NCBI GenBank assembly: GCA_035610365.1
Contig: CM069432.1
Location: forward strand, 225,082,532 to 225,146,531
Reading direction: 5' to 3'
DNA length: 64,000 nt
Origin: Aquatica leii
Taxonomy: Eukaryota; Arthropoda; Insecta; Coleoptera; Lampyridae
The translations under genes were made by a program, and so were the position numbers. Below the pieces are notes generated by a model. The model did not search any database. It saw only the letters and a program-made list of their open reading frames with translations, and was not told where the DNA came from. Positions 34,923 to 48,019 of this stretch are shown here, one piece after another; the stretch's first letter is position 1; the number at the start of each line of letters is the position of its first letter.

Positions 34923-37900
34923 TGATTCTAAATATTCTTTGGTAATTGTGTTTTTATTACACTACTTTAAACAGAAATCAACAATTGTTTAGATCGCATT
35001 AAAGATGAAAATTGATAAAACGGAGCACAATCAGTTTAAACTTACCGTTACGCTGCCATGACACTTTACTTTTTCCCACCGAAGTGAAATTGAGTCTGAA
35101 GTTCAGAGTTTTTACATTTACATAATGACGTCATTATTTAGATAGTAAAAGGTACGCGCAAGTGAGAAAAAAATATATGCGATAGATATGACAAAAGTTA
35201 TTATTGAGGTAATTTGTTGAATCTCTGTCTATTCTAGTGTCTTATCAGATATTTTATTATTGTTGTTATCGTTATTATTATTATTAAACTGTCGATTTTG
35301 ATAAACAATTAAATGTTGGTATATGGTATATTTAATACACGAGGAAAAGCAAAATCCAACCCAAAATTCTGCTTTGTTGTACTTTTCAACAGATTGGATC
35401 TTGGTCTAAACACATCAACCTTTTGTATGACCCCCAAAAGATCAAACACTTTGTCATCAGATGACAAACTTGATGAATCAAATTTCATTTCTAATTATTG
35501 TCCAGTTACAGAAGCACGACACAAAAATAATTAAAACATGGTTTGAAAGATTCGAAAAAAGATAGCATAAAAAACTAAAATAATCACGAGAACACAATGC
35601 AACCACGACGCGTCACGATGAAGAAAAAATTTATAATAGATTAATTAAGATGAAATAGTATTAATTATTAAGGAATTTTTTTAAATAATCTTCTCATAGT
35701 TGATCATAGGTAGAACACAAAAAAGTTATGATATTGAAAAATAAAAACAAAGTATGATAATTATTTTTGAAAGTACCAAAAACTATTTGAGTTTTGAAAT
35801 TATACAAGCTGTTAATATATTTGACATTATTTTATACTGCAGAATTTGTAGTTAATTTGTAGAAACGGACTGTATCTAGACTATAAAAATTATTGCAAGA
35901 AAGTTGGAGTAATTCCAGAAAAGGTAAGTTAAACATATTTTTACTACAGAGTTAAAAATTAGTTTCCAGTGACCCTAAAAATTTTTAAGTACAATTTCTT
36001 AATAAAACAGAGCAAAAGAAATAAAACAAACAGAAAAATATAAACAAATACGTAGTTTAGAAACAGGAAGCTGGAGAACACAAGGAAATATACAAATGCA
36101 AAACTAAACCAGAAAAATATTCCGACATCAAAAGAATATTGAATTGAAAATTTACAACTTTATAGTGTATGACTAAGCAATTCCAAAGCTGTAAATTTCA
36201 TGTAGCACAAAAGTGGTGGTCGTAAAGCTTCTTCAGCAATAGCTACGTGCCTGGAGAAATTGCTTAGTGCATTACACACTAATAAAAAAAAAGTTACATT
36301 TTTTCAGATACTGCTTCTGGTCAGAACAGAAACTGCATAAATGCTGAAATGTTTTTACGTTATGTAACATCATTGCATAAATAAGAAATTCATTGAATCA
36401 GGGATTTAGAAATGGTGTGTGACAATGTGCACTCTGCTATAGAAAATAGCAATTTAAATTGGCTTAAAAAAAAGTTACTGTATTTATGCTTAAAGAAAAA
36501 CTTGGTGATTTAGAATTTAGTTCAATTATCAAAAAGACAACTAGAGGATGAATGAAAAATCTGCATAACAAACCACTTTCGATTGAAAAGCAAAGACTTC
36601 AAAATTAAATTGAAATAATTGTAAATGGTCATAAACCACCTATTTATTTATTATTTATTTGGAAACAAATTTTATTTAAGAAATTAATAATACTAAGCAA
36701 TAACAATCAATATATTGTTTACTTTAGCAATGACAAAGATGTTACGAAAACTATTGTATTTTACGCAAGGTCGGAATTTTAAAGAGTGACAACTCGGAAT
36801 CTCTATGATGTGAGTTAGGACCATTCTCACAGAAACGACGATTTGTTAAAAATACAAATACACAACTGCACTATTCTGTTTAAAATTATTACATTAAATT
36901 CCAAAATTTTTTTAATAGAAGTTATAACTTCTTAAATCATTTCTAATTTTGCTATTTAAATATAAAATTTCAAATAAAAATATTTATTATTTAGTAACCA
37001 TACTGACACTTTTTTTTAATAAAAACAAGTAATGTCGTGTTAGTATTTAGAAATATGGAAATTAACTGTGCGTGCGTTCGTAGTTATAGGCCAGATTGAT
37101 AAGAGTGACCTAAGCTGTAATAAAGGACAAACTTTATAAAAATTTTGAAACTAATTAATTTAGGAAAATACATAAATAGTTTGCAAATCACTTCCTCAAG
37201 CTGCTGAATTCTTTGACATTATATAATCTTTATTATACCGAATAATTTAGTGCAGCATCTGCCACGATCTATAGAAAAACCTACTGCTTAAGTTACTTAC
37301 TTATGTATTTAGGCCACAATCTATAATTATTATACAGATTAACATGGTATTACGTATAGTTAGGTGTCGAAAAATTTAAATTAAATTTGAGGCATTTAAA
37401 TGAAATGGAAAGCTCTTTCGTGTAATTGAACATCTGGGAAAACATGCTTTTATTAATTCTTTATCGGCAGCGATTTATTTAGATTTTATAACCAGAGAAG
37501 TTTCATTAACCCTTTTCTTTGTTAACATGAACGATTTTAAATTATGAGTAAACATAATATTCATATTCTACTTTTCACATCGATTACGATTTGGATGGTT
37601 GATTTTTAACGAAAGTAGAACATGGTGGCGTTTAAAAATTCGGCTGAAGATCTCGGCATCTTTGAGGACCGGTCATCAGGCTATTGTGATGCTAAATCAG
37701 ATATAAACCAGCAAAGTAGGAGTTAAAGTTACCGTTGCTCTGTGAACTGTGACTGTCAACGACCGAATTTAAAAATTATATAGCTTAAATGTGCAGCACT
37801 GTAATTTCGTTAATGATATGCATGTTGGTTGCAGTAGGTTGGGATTCCGTGGTGAAAATACATGTATGTTTAGATTTCTTTAACATGTGGTATAGGTTTG

Positions 37901-40700
37901 AGAATAAGTTAGTTATGTCTTAACCCATAATTGTAACTTCTGAAAAATAATATTAAGTTTTATAGCACCTATAATTACGAAATATATTGTTTTAATTTGT
38001 ACATTTACCGGTACATTTACCGTTTGTAAAATATGAAAGATTATTTAAAATAAACTCAAAAAATAAATACATATAATGGAAATTAAACAAAATAAAAGAT
38101 AGGTTTTTACAATAATTGTCATTTAACTAGGTTTTTCCGTATTTGCATATTAAGCGTCATAAAATTAAAATTCGACAATAATTCAAAAAAATAATTACCT
38201 ACTTAATTATTTTAAGTTCGAGTAGGAACACATAGTTAACAATGGAACATAATTGTAAAATTTAATATTATTAATAGATTAATTTGTAACCGTTTTATTT
38301 ACAATAAACGAAACAATTGTTAGCATTACTTCAATTATTATTAACACAAAGAATGTCAGTTTTTGGAACAAATACGATTTTTGAAAAACACTCTTTTTAA
38401 GTCTATATGTTACTTGGTTTTTTTTCATAAACTTATAATAAAAAATAAATGCGATTTTATTTCTAAATTGGTTCAATTGATTTGTACTAATTTTTGTACA
38501 AAGCTATCAACAACTTGACAAAATATTTGTTAAAAATAATGTACGTTTATATATTTAAACTATTGGTTTTTAGAAGTTTAAGTTTTAATACTCTGATAAA
38601 AAAAGTTTATTTTGTGTCTTATTATTCTAAATATATTATAATTCAGTATACAAAAATTACACATTTTTTAAAATAATTTTTTGTATTGCATTAAGACTTA
38701 AATAAAGCACAACCTTGTTAGATTCCGTTTTATATTTCTACTAAGTTTTGTTTAGTCAAGTACCTATACCTATTGAAAATACATTTTTTTTTAAAATTAA
38801 GCTTAATAAATTGTACTTGAATTTTAAGCATAAGGCTTACGTATCCATAACATCTTGTTATCAATGTTTAGAATAAAATGATCTAATTAGTAGTTCATAC
38901 AAACATGTACGTTGTAAATGTTTATAATGATTTTTGATGATTAAACATAATTTGTAATTAATTTATTTGATTGAACTTATTTGCTAAACTTTAACTTCTA
39001 ATAAAACTTGAGTAAGTATTGTTTAGACCCCGGTGTAGCTCCAGTCGGCGTAGTTTTGGCATCCATTGTTAATTAACTGTAAACTGGTTATATATGAATT
39101 TATTAAATTATTAATTGTATTTGCAATAAATAACGTTGTTTTACTCCGGATTTAGAGAAGGTCCACTAGATGGCGTTGTTTCCGTTTCGATCAGTACTAA
39201 TAACTATAAATTTTATAATTATTGTATTAATACAAATAGAGATGACGGTGTTAATTTTATGTATTATAAAACTGCTGTTAATTACGATTAACTAGTAGAA
39301 TCAAACGCCCTGCCAGAGTGCAGTAAATATTACGTGTAGGTACGTTGATTGACAACTGGTGATTATGAATGTAACAAAGGAATAATGAATATAAACATAA
39401 AATCACAAGTAAACTATTTCAAATACAAAGTGTTATCAAAAGTTGAGTTTACTAAAGGTTAAAACTAATCTCGAATGATGCAGATGCAACAAAAATTATT
39501 TTTTCTACTCTAGTATTGTAACATTTTAAAGGTTTTAAGCAGTATTTTTAAGTGAAGTGTTAGTTGCAGCTATTACAGCATTCAAAACTTATTATTATTG
39601 TAGCGGGTTTTTGGCAAGGCATTTCCGAGGTTATCATTAGATTAGGATTAGAAAAATGAGATTAAGAAAAGTAGGCATTTGCGAATGATTGTAATTGCCC
39701 ATAAATACATTTGGGGTAAACAAAAAACTTAAATCCTAATTATACAATAACCTTCATTAATAAAATTTTAGCGGCTAGGGTTCAATGCTAAACCAACACT
39801 AAAGAAGTCCACCATTTACAGTGAGCAGTCCTGGTGGTCATTCCTGGAAAAGCTACATAATTATTGTATTTAACCCAAGATGATGGTGTTTTTCCGATGC
39901 TCCAGGCATTGATCTTTTCCTTTTTTTAGTTTGTACATCTTCACGAAAGAATTACCTGGATTAAGCGTGCGGACTGACACGATACCTGTTACTGCTATCT
40001 ACGACAACTTAATATTATAATTATTAAAGAAGGATATAGTCTTAGTACTGTGAGACTATCGAAACAATAACCAATAGTTGTTTTAAAAATCAGTAATTAG
40101 ATCGCCACAGTAAAGAATAAGCGAGGAAATCCTCTGATTTTAAGAGCAGGAAGTATGCTCGTATTCTTTAGCTAGTATAAGGAGCTCCTTCTTCGTACCT
40201 ATAAGCAGTACCTAGGCCGCGAGTAACTTAAGTAACTTAATATTTTATTTTACCCGCAATATTTTTTTAGTTAGGTTAAGTCGTTTGCCCCTCAAAATAT
40301 GTGTTAGAGAGACAAAGATTTAATACGTGAGGTAACTTACCCTTTAGTAAGTAGAGTGAGTTATTGATATTGAGAGTACCCTTTTTTTTTGTTTCTCTAT
40401 TTTTTTCTTCGTTTAAAAAGAATTTTAAATCAATCCAATCAATCAATTGTCGCATCACGCTGAAAATATCTATCATAAGGTTTTTTCTTTTTTTTATTAC
40501 TTTCAAGTAAAAATTATGTGATAGTGTCTAAGGCACCTACCACGTACATATAGTATTTTTTGTATGTTTTAAATAGTACACCTTCACCCCGTCAGTCAAA
40601 ATATACCCAATTTTTATTTGATACGTTTTTTGTTTTTTTTTTGTACTAAACAAACCGCCGTCGTTTGAATTTTTTTTTATTTTTTTTTTAGTTTAGGTGG
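34923..40700. other. Long AT-rich stretch, mostly unrecognised
   Basis: About 5.8 kb. It contains a small inverted-repeat element at 36163-36281. 36290-36600 has short frame pieces (INAEMFLRYVTSLHK, VCDNVHSAIENSNLNWLKK) that feel like a decayed transposase but could not be assigned. Around 37630-37760 and 39150-39350 the sequence is less AT-rich, without an identifiable feature. Confidence 0.35.
36163..36281. repeat. Small inverted-repeat element
   Basis: Left end TAGTGTATGACTAAGCAATT and complement of right end TAGTGTGTAATGCACTAAGC share TAGTGT and ACTAAGCAATT with small gaps. About 119 bp, no coding; probably a MITE remnant. Target duplication unclear. Confidence 0.4.
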
Positions 40701-40710
40701 CTACTTCAAT

Positions 40711-40720
40711 TGGCGCCCAA
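40711..40720 (+). promoter_or_regulatory. Partial primer-site-like repeat
   Basis: TGGCGCCCAA, the first ten bases of the primer site at 40816, occurs 105 bp upstream. It may be a decayed duplicate of the LTR junction or coincidence. Confidence 0.25.
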
Positions 40721-40815
40721 ATTTATTTTGCAGAGATAGCACGTGCACCTACTTACCCTGCCTCCGATCAAAAAGTTAGCCGGTTTTCTATGCAATAACG
40801 GCCCAGTGCAGACAA

Positions 40816-40833
40816 TGGCGCCCAACGTGGGGC
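40816..40833 (+). promoter_or_regulatory. tRNA-Lys-type primer-binding site of an LTR retrotransposon
   Basis: TGGCGCCCAACGTGGGGC is the classic primer site complementary to tRNA-Lys(1,2) used by many retroelements. A CA (…GACA) ends one base upstream, as an LTR would. It marks the start of the internal region of the LTR element whose gag lies beyond the CACTA-like insertion. The 5' LTR should lie upstream, but its start was not located. Confidence 0.7.
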
Positions 40834-42399
40834 TCTAATAACGTCAACGTGCATCAATTTACCTCTGCAATTTATTCTTTTTTGTTTTTCTAATTTTTCC
40901 GACTATTTACAGGTTGTTGTAATTACTTTAAGTATTAGACTCTTTAATGTAGTTTTTTTATTATAATTGTGAGGTATACATACATATATACATAAAGCAA
41001 TACTCACATAGCACAAACATATCCATTGTATCTGAAATGGATAAAACGTTAGTGGATAATAAATGTTCTATGTATATCCAGAAGTAACATTATGGAACTC
41101 CGGCAAAATTCCATTGGAGGTGACGTTCTTTCGTGGAAAGATTTGCATTAAATATCCATTGCATATTCGCATGTACATTTACTTCATATACATTGTTGTT
41201 TACTAATTAATATGTTTGTTAATATAATATACGTACATTACACGTACTTGTATGTATTATATACGATACACTAATATATTGTTGCAAAATATTAAATTTG
41301 TTTGGTTCTTGCCTTTTCCTGAAACAAAAAAGAACCGCATCAGAATTTAAATGAAAGTATCAGAAAATCTCAAATTTAAGCTTATATCATTAGATGTAAA
41401 TTTCAAGTAATTGTATACTTTCAATTTTAATTTGCCAAATATTGACTGTGTTATACGCTAAGAGTCGATTTTAGAATTTAATTTGTTGGTTGTAGAAAAT
41501 TACTAATTAATAGGTTTTGCCAAGTTATCTTAATAATTCTACAGTTTATTTTATTTTAATCAATGTTGTTACTCACTTTTCACTATTAATGTACCTCTTC
41601 GCTCGAAGCAACCATGACTTTATGTGTTTTATTACGTCCACTTCTAATGCACTGGATGTTTTTGGGTTGAGTCTGACAGCCCCTATTAAAAAGTTACATT
41701 AAAAATTTAGAGTCTATCAAAATTAAATCTTACTGATAATAACTTGGGTTATTTTAAGCATTGATTTAATAATGTTTAAAAGTATGTTATTTTTTTGGAT
41801 AAGCTGCTCGGTTATATTTTTATCGGAATTTATTGCTTTAAGTAATATATCTAAGTCGGATTAAATATTATTAATTTTATAGTCCTATTGTATGCATCAG
41901 CTTCAGCAACGTTTTGTGAAACTTATCTGAAAGTGAACAATACTATTACATATTATAAATTCATTTTGTACACAATATATAATGTAACGATTGTTGTAAA
42001 GTTTTCTATGACTACATTTTATCACCATATGTAAATTAAACTAAAGTTATCGAAGAGTAGTATAATACTTCCCTAATTGTTTGTTATTGCGTAATGCATC
42101 TTGGTTCTGGTATGCAACAGAACTCGGAAGAATATTCTCTTTATTATGTGTCGGTGTATCGTCATTTACAATACAGTCATTCTTTGTCATTACCAACGAA
42201 TGGGAATTATTCGAAGAATTATTGTTCCCTTTTTAAAGTGAGCTTTAGTGATACAGGGTAGTCACTATTTTCACTAGAATGTGAAACAGCAGAGAAATAG
42301 TTTATTCTTTTTTTTGTACGCGTTCTTTTTTTTGGAATACTGTAATTATTGTTAGATGACAGTATGTTCGTGGTTTTGGCTTTGCAACTTTTTGGGATG

Positions 42400-42690
42400 C
42401 TTTATTAGAATCATCTAAAAAATACAAAATTTAATTGTGATGAGATGTATTACATGCATTATTTTTACCATATTTACCAAGGGTCTTAACAGTGCATGCA
42501 CTCCAATTGGACCTTGGACATTTTTTGATACACTTGATAATTTTTGTTACATTTTCTGTCTCAGGGCATTAAATTTTATTGGTACTTGCAATATACCATT
42601 TTTTTGGAATAATCTCTACAGATTGTTCCTCTACAAAGTAAACCACCAGCTACTTTTCTTCCATAGCACATTAATTTTCTGAGTCTCCTT
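42400..42690 (-). pseudogene. Second-gene relic of the CACTA-like element (DUF4806-type N-terminus)
   Basis: A minus-strand frame reads VVYFVEEQSVEIIPKKWYIA, then NVTKIIKCIKKCPRSNWSAC and TVKTLGKYG. This follows the pattern of the N-terminal part of insect proteins with a DUF4806 C-terminus (V-F-DD-VEVVP-WW, WPP, W----V--LG-YD), which recur as the partner gene of this kind of element. Stops occur, and the DUF4806 domain itself was not found; a Lys/Arg-rich stretch PKKRTRTKKRINYFSA follows near 42330-42280. The gene lies downstream of the large transposase-like gene, same strand. Confidence 0.5.
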
Positions 42691-44086
42691 CAGACATTTT
42701 CTCAGAGTCTAAAAATTGAAAAAAAGAAATAATAGTTTTTAATACAAAATACCATAAAGTTAGTGGAATAGCACAAATTTCTCCCTTAAGAGTGTAATTT
42801 TATAATGAAGTGATTTACAGTTGCTCTTGTTATCTAATACTCTACTACATAGTACTTTACAAAAGTCTAACATGCTTTTTTGATCAAGATATATTTTTAG
42901 TTTTGTATGAAACTATATTAAACATAAATTTTGTAAAGAAATTATGAAAACCAAAACTTGAAAATCCACCAACCATAATAGATTTAACTAAACGTGATTT
43001 AAGTAATAATTAAAATGTATACATTTTCTAAACCATTTAAACCATTTTTTTATAGAAAGATATATAAGTAATGTAACTATTTCTTTATATTGTCTACTTA
43101 TACTTAATGAGGGCCTATCAAAATGTTCATGCAACTAATACTGTACCTTAGGTTTTTCAGATCGTACATGAATATCTGCATTGTCAATTTCCTGTAACTT
43201 TCGGATAACCTGCTCCAAAAGTTTATCTGCTTTTTTAATCTTCTTTTTAAGGTTTTGTATAAAGTTTTCAAAACAAAAAGCGCTAAACTTATCTAAATTG
43301 CCAAAATGCTTGACAATGAACATTATGAGAGATAAAATGTGACCCATACAAGTGGTAGCAAGTTTTTACAAAGTGTTTAATTCACTCATTGGCGTATAAT
43401 AAATTTTCCTCTTGGAAATGAAATGTTTTACTTGTTAAAATAGTAATAATTACATGCAAACTAATAATATTGTTGTAATAGTGTCCGTCGATTACCTTTT
43501 TAAGGACCACTGGTGCGACATACAAAATAAAATACCTAAACTCAACAGCTTTATACCTTTTACATTCTTGCAATAAACGTAGTTTTCTAGTAAACTCACA
43601 AAGAATAAAACGTTTTAACATAGTTATTTTCTCCGAAATTAATTCAATTGATCTGAAGCGAAGTTTGTGTAGAAGTTTGCCATTAATTAAACCAAACTGA
43701 ACACAATAGCCTTTTAGTAACTCCTAAATGAACTAAATGCATGTAAGAAAAAGAGGTATGAGATCAATCATATTAAAGTTAGGAATTTTAGTTAAAATTG
43801 TAGAACCGATGTGATGATGAGCATCAACTTTACTACGAAAATCATTATCAGTTCGTTTTCTAAAATCTGAGAATGCAAAACAAAGAACGTTATTTACATA
43901 GTCACCTTCGTGTATACATTTAGCACATGACGAATACCCGTTATGATTTTTAATTTTTAACAAAAATGATTTTACAGGTAAATCTCAAATAATCATCGTT
44001 ACTACACATTTATATGTTTTATTGTTTATACAAAAACCATTATTATACAACTCAACACATTCATTAACAAATTGATTCATTAATAT

Positions 44087-44438
44087 TGTAGCGAATTTTA
44101 TTATCAATACTAATTTATTTAAACTACTAACAATATTTTTACTTATACTAAAAATATGTACACTTTTAAATTAACCGGACTAATTAAAACGTTAAAGTCA
44201 CGTACCAGATTATTCACCGTAGGTTTATCTCACACGCGTTAACAACTTATTTATTTAGGCTTGAATAATCTTCTTAACACTGCTGTCTTCGCATTACGGA
44301 AATAACTGATCTACGATTTGTTTGTTTCGTATTTATACACATTTTGGAAATCCTTCTCGAGTGTTCCATATCTTTCGGTATACGTTCTAGAAGATGGATA
44401 ACAACTTCGATAAGGCTCTTGAATTTGAAAACGTTTCA
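44087..44438 (-). repeat. Solo LTR 1 (Gypsy-type)
   Basis: 352 bp. On the minus strand it begins TGAAACGTTTTC and ends TTCGCTACA, and carries a TATAAATACG box. Flanked by ATAT on both sides (44083-44086 and 44439-44442). Same family as solo LTR 2, but about 120 bp shorter in the middle. Insertion is inside the transposase relic, whose frame is restored when it is removed. Confidence 0.85.
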
Positions 44439-44798
44439 ATATATTAGTCTGTCGGTTTTGAATATCCATGATATAATCTAATAACAAATACAATGTTTTT
44501 TAAAGCAAGTATATTTCTAATCGCACCTAAAATTAACCAAAAACATGAATTTGAGCTTTTGCTAATTGGTCAACATTGATAGCAATCTCAATCTTAAACC
44601 CATTACTAATTTTAGATTATACTGTTTAAACAATTTTGTAATATTAGATAAAATGCCAACATGATAATATGAGCCTGGCTTAACTATTGAAATTTGACAC
44701 TTACGCGATGTCTGCAATAGCGTACGTGAATCTAAAGGAACATCGTGGCCCCATTTCCGTAAAAGTTTTAATAGTTTTGTAGTATCGACATGAGATAT

Positions 44799-45269
44799 TG
44801 TTGCGAATTTATTTATTAAAAACTAATTTATTTAAAACGACTAAAACTACGTTTACTTATTCTAGAAATATGTACACTTTTAAATTAACCGAACTAATAA
44901 AATCTAATAATATTTAATAAAAACACTTACACGAATTTATGTATAACCGTTGTATAATACTATCACTTAAGATAAGATAACGTCCTCGGATTTCACACTG
45001 TAAGTCACGTTCACTCGATTCGGTGTACACTGTTATTTATTTAAACGTCGCACGTGCTAATCACTTATTTATCTTCACTTGATTAATCTTCTTAATACTG
45101 CATGCATTCACATTCCAGCAATAACTGACCTACGATTTCTTTCTTACGTATTTATAGACATCGGCGAATCCTTCTCGAGCGTTCCTTACTTTTCGCTATA
45201 TCTTCTAGAAATTAGATAACAGCCTTTTAGAAGGCTCTTGCGTTTTCAAGTAATTTCTTGAACGGTTCA
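44799..45269 (-). repeat. Solo LTR 2 (Gypsy-type)
   Basis: 471 bp. Minus strand begins TGAACCGTTCAAG and ends TTCGCAACA, with a TATAAATACG promoter-like box (about 45150) and CTCGAGAAGGATTCG just upstream of it. ATAT target duplication at 44795-44798 and 45270-45273. Removal restores EC-N-ISHVD in frame. Confidence 0.88.
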
Positions 45270-45930
45270 ATATGTTACATTCAATAGCCCAATTTCTCAA
45301 CTCGCTTTTAAAAGTAGAATTAATATCTTTACTGTTATCTTCAAAGCAATTATTATGGCAAGGATTATTTTGTTTGTTATGAATATAAGAATTTAATTCT
45401 ATATCACTTTTTTTGTCACTGTCATGTGAACTTACAAATTCAGTTTCAGATGCAGTACCTTCAATATCACTAATGTTATTATGAGATGGAGATATAGTTA
45501 AAAAAAGATTTTCAGTATTTGTATACTGGACTTAAATTTCTGCATTTTCAATTAATGATAAATGGGTATTCTTATTAACAGCATAGTACATTTTTCTTAA
45601 TTTACTATCCGTATTTAACATTAAAGATTGAACAGTAATTTAAGTAGGTACTTACTTGATAAAGTATGGTCACAGCACTTAAAAAAAGATGGATACCATA
45701 AATACCTATTAAAATACAAAAGAAAAATAAAGAAACATTCAGTCGGCCATTTACAATGACTTGCACTTCGTTCATACTTCGTTCTTTTTACGCCAACTAT
45801 GCCGCCGATGCTTCTACGCCAGCGTATAACTCATGTATATACAATAGATATCCATGTATGTATATACAGGCAAGGATGTTTTATGGATACAAATGTATGT
45901 ACATTGCATATCGTTTGCTATGTGGGTAGT

Positions 45931-46800
45931 ATGGCGACAATTAAAGTTGGACGATTATTAACGAAGTAAGTTGGCAACTTTTGATAAGGGGTAGTCATCC
46001 TGAAAAATTAACAGCTGATCAACGGAGAGCGGAATTAAGACTATTATTACGTAGGGGATCCCAGAATTCTTCGCCCGTTCTGTGTGGTTATCAAATTCAT
46101 ATAGAAACTTGCAATTCAAAACTTACCAAATTAGAAGTTGAAGTAATCAAATTAGTGAAAGCACCAACTTCAAACCTTGCTGAAATATTATCACAACGCA
46201 TAGAACATGTCATCAGAAGGTTGTTGTGTCAAACACGAATTGTCATTACGAAAAGAAGTTTCTTCTGCTATAAAAACTTTATTGGACAGAGTTGGTGAGA
46301 TTTTTAACCTTGTCTTAGAGGCATCCAAATCGTAGCAAATTTCTATAATGACGTAACACACGTTCTTGATGTGATTAACATCGAAACTAAGTCTAATTCA
46401 AAATTGGTAGAGACTGATGAAGCACCTAATGCCGTGGTCTCCCAAGGATTTTAAACTGAAAGTTCTCCTATTTTACAAAATCCGGTTTATTACAACGAGG
46501 CTAGTGAATACTGTTTTGACACTTTATCAAAGAAAGTACTGAAAATATTATAAGTGCACGCACTATAAAAACATCAATTTGAAAAGAATTTACACAGTTT
46601 CTGAAAGAAAACGTTATAAAGTAGACACAGATACTTTGACTTTAGTAAAGTAAACGTCAGTTTAACCACCTTAGACACGGAGTCTAAATAAGCAAGAAAC
46701 GCTCAAAGCATAGTAAGAAAAGGACTTCAACAGAATTCACCAAACAAAAAAACAATTTTTTGAAAAATCGAAAATACGATTAGAGCGCCACGGCCCATGA
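45931..46800 (+). pseudogene. gag relic of the Lys-primed LTR retrotransposon
   Basis: ATG at 45931 opens MATIKVGRLLTK, a frameshift/stop, then LLIRGSHPEKLTADQRRAEL and RLLLRRG, and further downstream LDRVGEIFNLVLEASKS. This is the N-terminal pattern of insect Ty3/Gypsy gag proteins that begin with an LTK-ELDYELLIRG-type motif. The ATG is four bases beyond the TA that borders the CACTA-like element, and the primer site is about 170 nt upstream once that element is discounted. A basic Lys/Arg stretch ends near 46790. No protease, RT, integrase or 3' LTR was found downstream. Many stops; dead. Confidence 0.6.
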
Positions 46801-48019
46801 CAAAATGTAATACCTCTAACAAAAATTTGAGATAATGTTCAAAATCAGTGTTGCAAGTAAAAGTTCTCAAGCAATGCGCAGCTCGCCACATAAGTTTAAC
46901 GATCTTAAAACTTTTTCACGTATGTATTTTAATTTTTTTACATAGTGCTGTTACTTCATTTATACAATTGTTGAAAAACAGGTTAAAGCTTGCAGGATCA
47001 ATCAGGTTAATTAGTATTTTGGTTATTGTAACATTAATTTTAAAGGGTTCAAACAGTGAAAGTTCTAAATTTGGGCTATTACGTAGGGTTCAATATAAGG
47101 CTACTACCAAAAGGTTTGAATAACGCCCTATTGTTACAGAACGCCAATATAGTAATGGTGATCACCGCCATGTTTCTGTTTTCTTATTTAAGGTCACTTA
47201 AGTTAGCTAGCGGCAGCTCGGAGTCTTTCCTCCAAATACAACTACGAAAAATAATAACAGTTTTCCTCTGAACTGATGTTTAAATTTTAGTGGACGAATT
47301 CCAAACCTTGTACAATTAACAGTGGGTTACTGATTACAGTAGTGACATTCGAAGGAAAATTTGACTTATACCAGCTGTCGCTAACTGTAAAGTTTTTTTC
47401 TATGTGGTTTACTGATCTCATGCTTTCAGCAGTATTTACTGTGCTTAATTTACAACTGTATGGTTTCAGCTACTTTAAGTGTATGTAAAGTCAATATTAA
47501 TATTATACTTACAGTCGAGTATAATTATTTAGTTGGTTTCTTTCGCTTTTGAGTATTACTATTTACGTTGACTTAAACCAAACGAATAAATTTAGAAATT
47601 GTTTGTATTCAAGACCGGTGATGGGCTAATTTAAATCGACAAATGCAACATTGTACTCTTAGGAAATGTCGGGGGTATATTACTAAAATAGTAGTTACGC
47701 TAAAAAATCTTTTTTTAGATTCTAATAATCATTTAAACGTCTTGCTATTGCTATTTAATTACTGCGACTGTATGTAATTGTTAATGTGTGATCGGCTTTG
47801 TTTAATGTTACTGAATTTTGTTGTTCGTTGATTTTGGTTTGAGTTTTATTGAATTTTTATATATTGGAAAATATACAACCAATATATTACGTTCTTTCGT
47901 TGCCGGTTTTTTTCTTCTCTCTTCTAAGTATGAACCTTCTAATGGGTCTTTAATGCCTTAACAAAAATACCAAAATAATGTTTTTTTAAACCAGCTAAAT
48001 TAATTTATTTTTATAGTTT

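Larger units (their letters stand above)
43135..45650 (-). pseudogene. TNP2-like transposase relic interrupted by two solo LTRs
   Basis: Minus-strand relic of a large insect transposon protein that I associate with CACTA TNP2. Reading from 45650 down: acidic N-terminal region (ISDIEGTASETEFVSSHDSD), then LRNWAIECN interrupted by solo LTR 2 and continuing ISHVDTTKLLKLLRKWGHD, VPLDSRTLLQTSRK and GSYYHVGILSNITKLF. Then QNRQTNIL flanks solo LTR 1 and continues MNQFVNECVELYNNGF, IKNHNGYSSCAKCIHEGDYV (Cys pair) and FRKRTDNDFRSK. The C-terminal part is FTRKLRLLQECKRYKAVEFR, LYVAPVVLKKVI, LDKFSAFCFENFIQNL and LEQVIRKLQEID. The family's DYMH-CLG block is scrambled near 43740. Several stops and frameshifts; both LTR insertions rejoin in frame. 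Confidence 0.75.
41003..45926 (-). mobile_element. CACTA/EnSpm-like DNA transposon, 4.9 kb, inserted in the LTR element
   Basis: Left end CTCACATAGCACAAACATAT; complement of right end CCCACATAGCAAACGATATG. TA lies on both sides (41001-41002 and 45927-45928). Both subterminal regions repeat ATATCCAT/ATGGATA words. It carries two minus-strand gene relics: a large transposase-like gene (43135-45650) and a second frame (42400-42690). It contains two solo LTRs (44087-44438 and 44799-45269). Borders are inferred from the inverted repeats and from the LTR element resuming just outside. CACTA-like assignment rests on the CAC core of the ends, the 2-bp duplication and the TNP2-like reading of the gene; treat it as tentative. 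Confidence 0.7.

Noticed and set aside
46848..47271. Overlapping 71-91 residue frames downstream of the gag relic
   Set aside because: Considered as continuation of gag/pol but no zinc knuckle, protease or RT motif is present.
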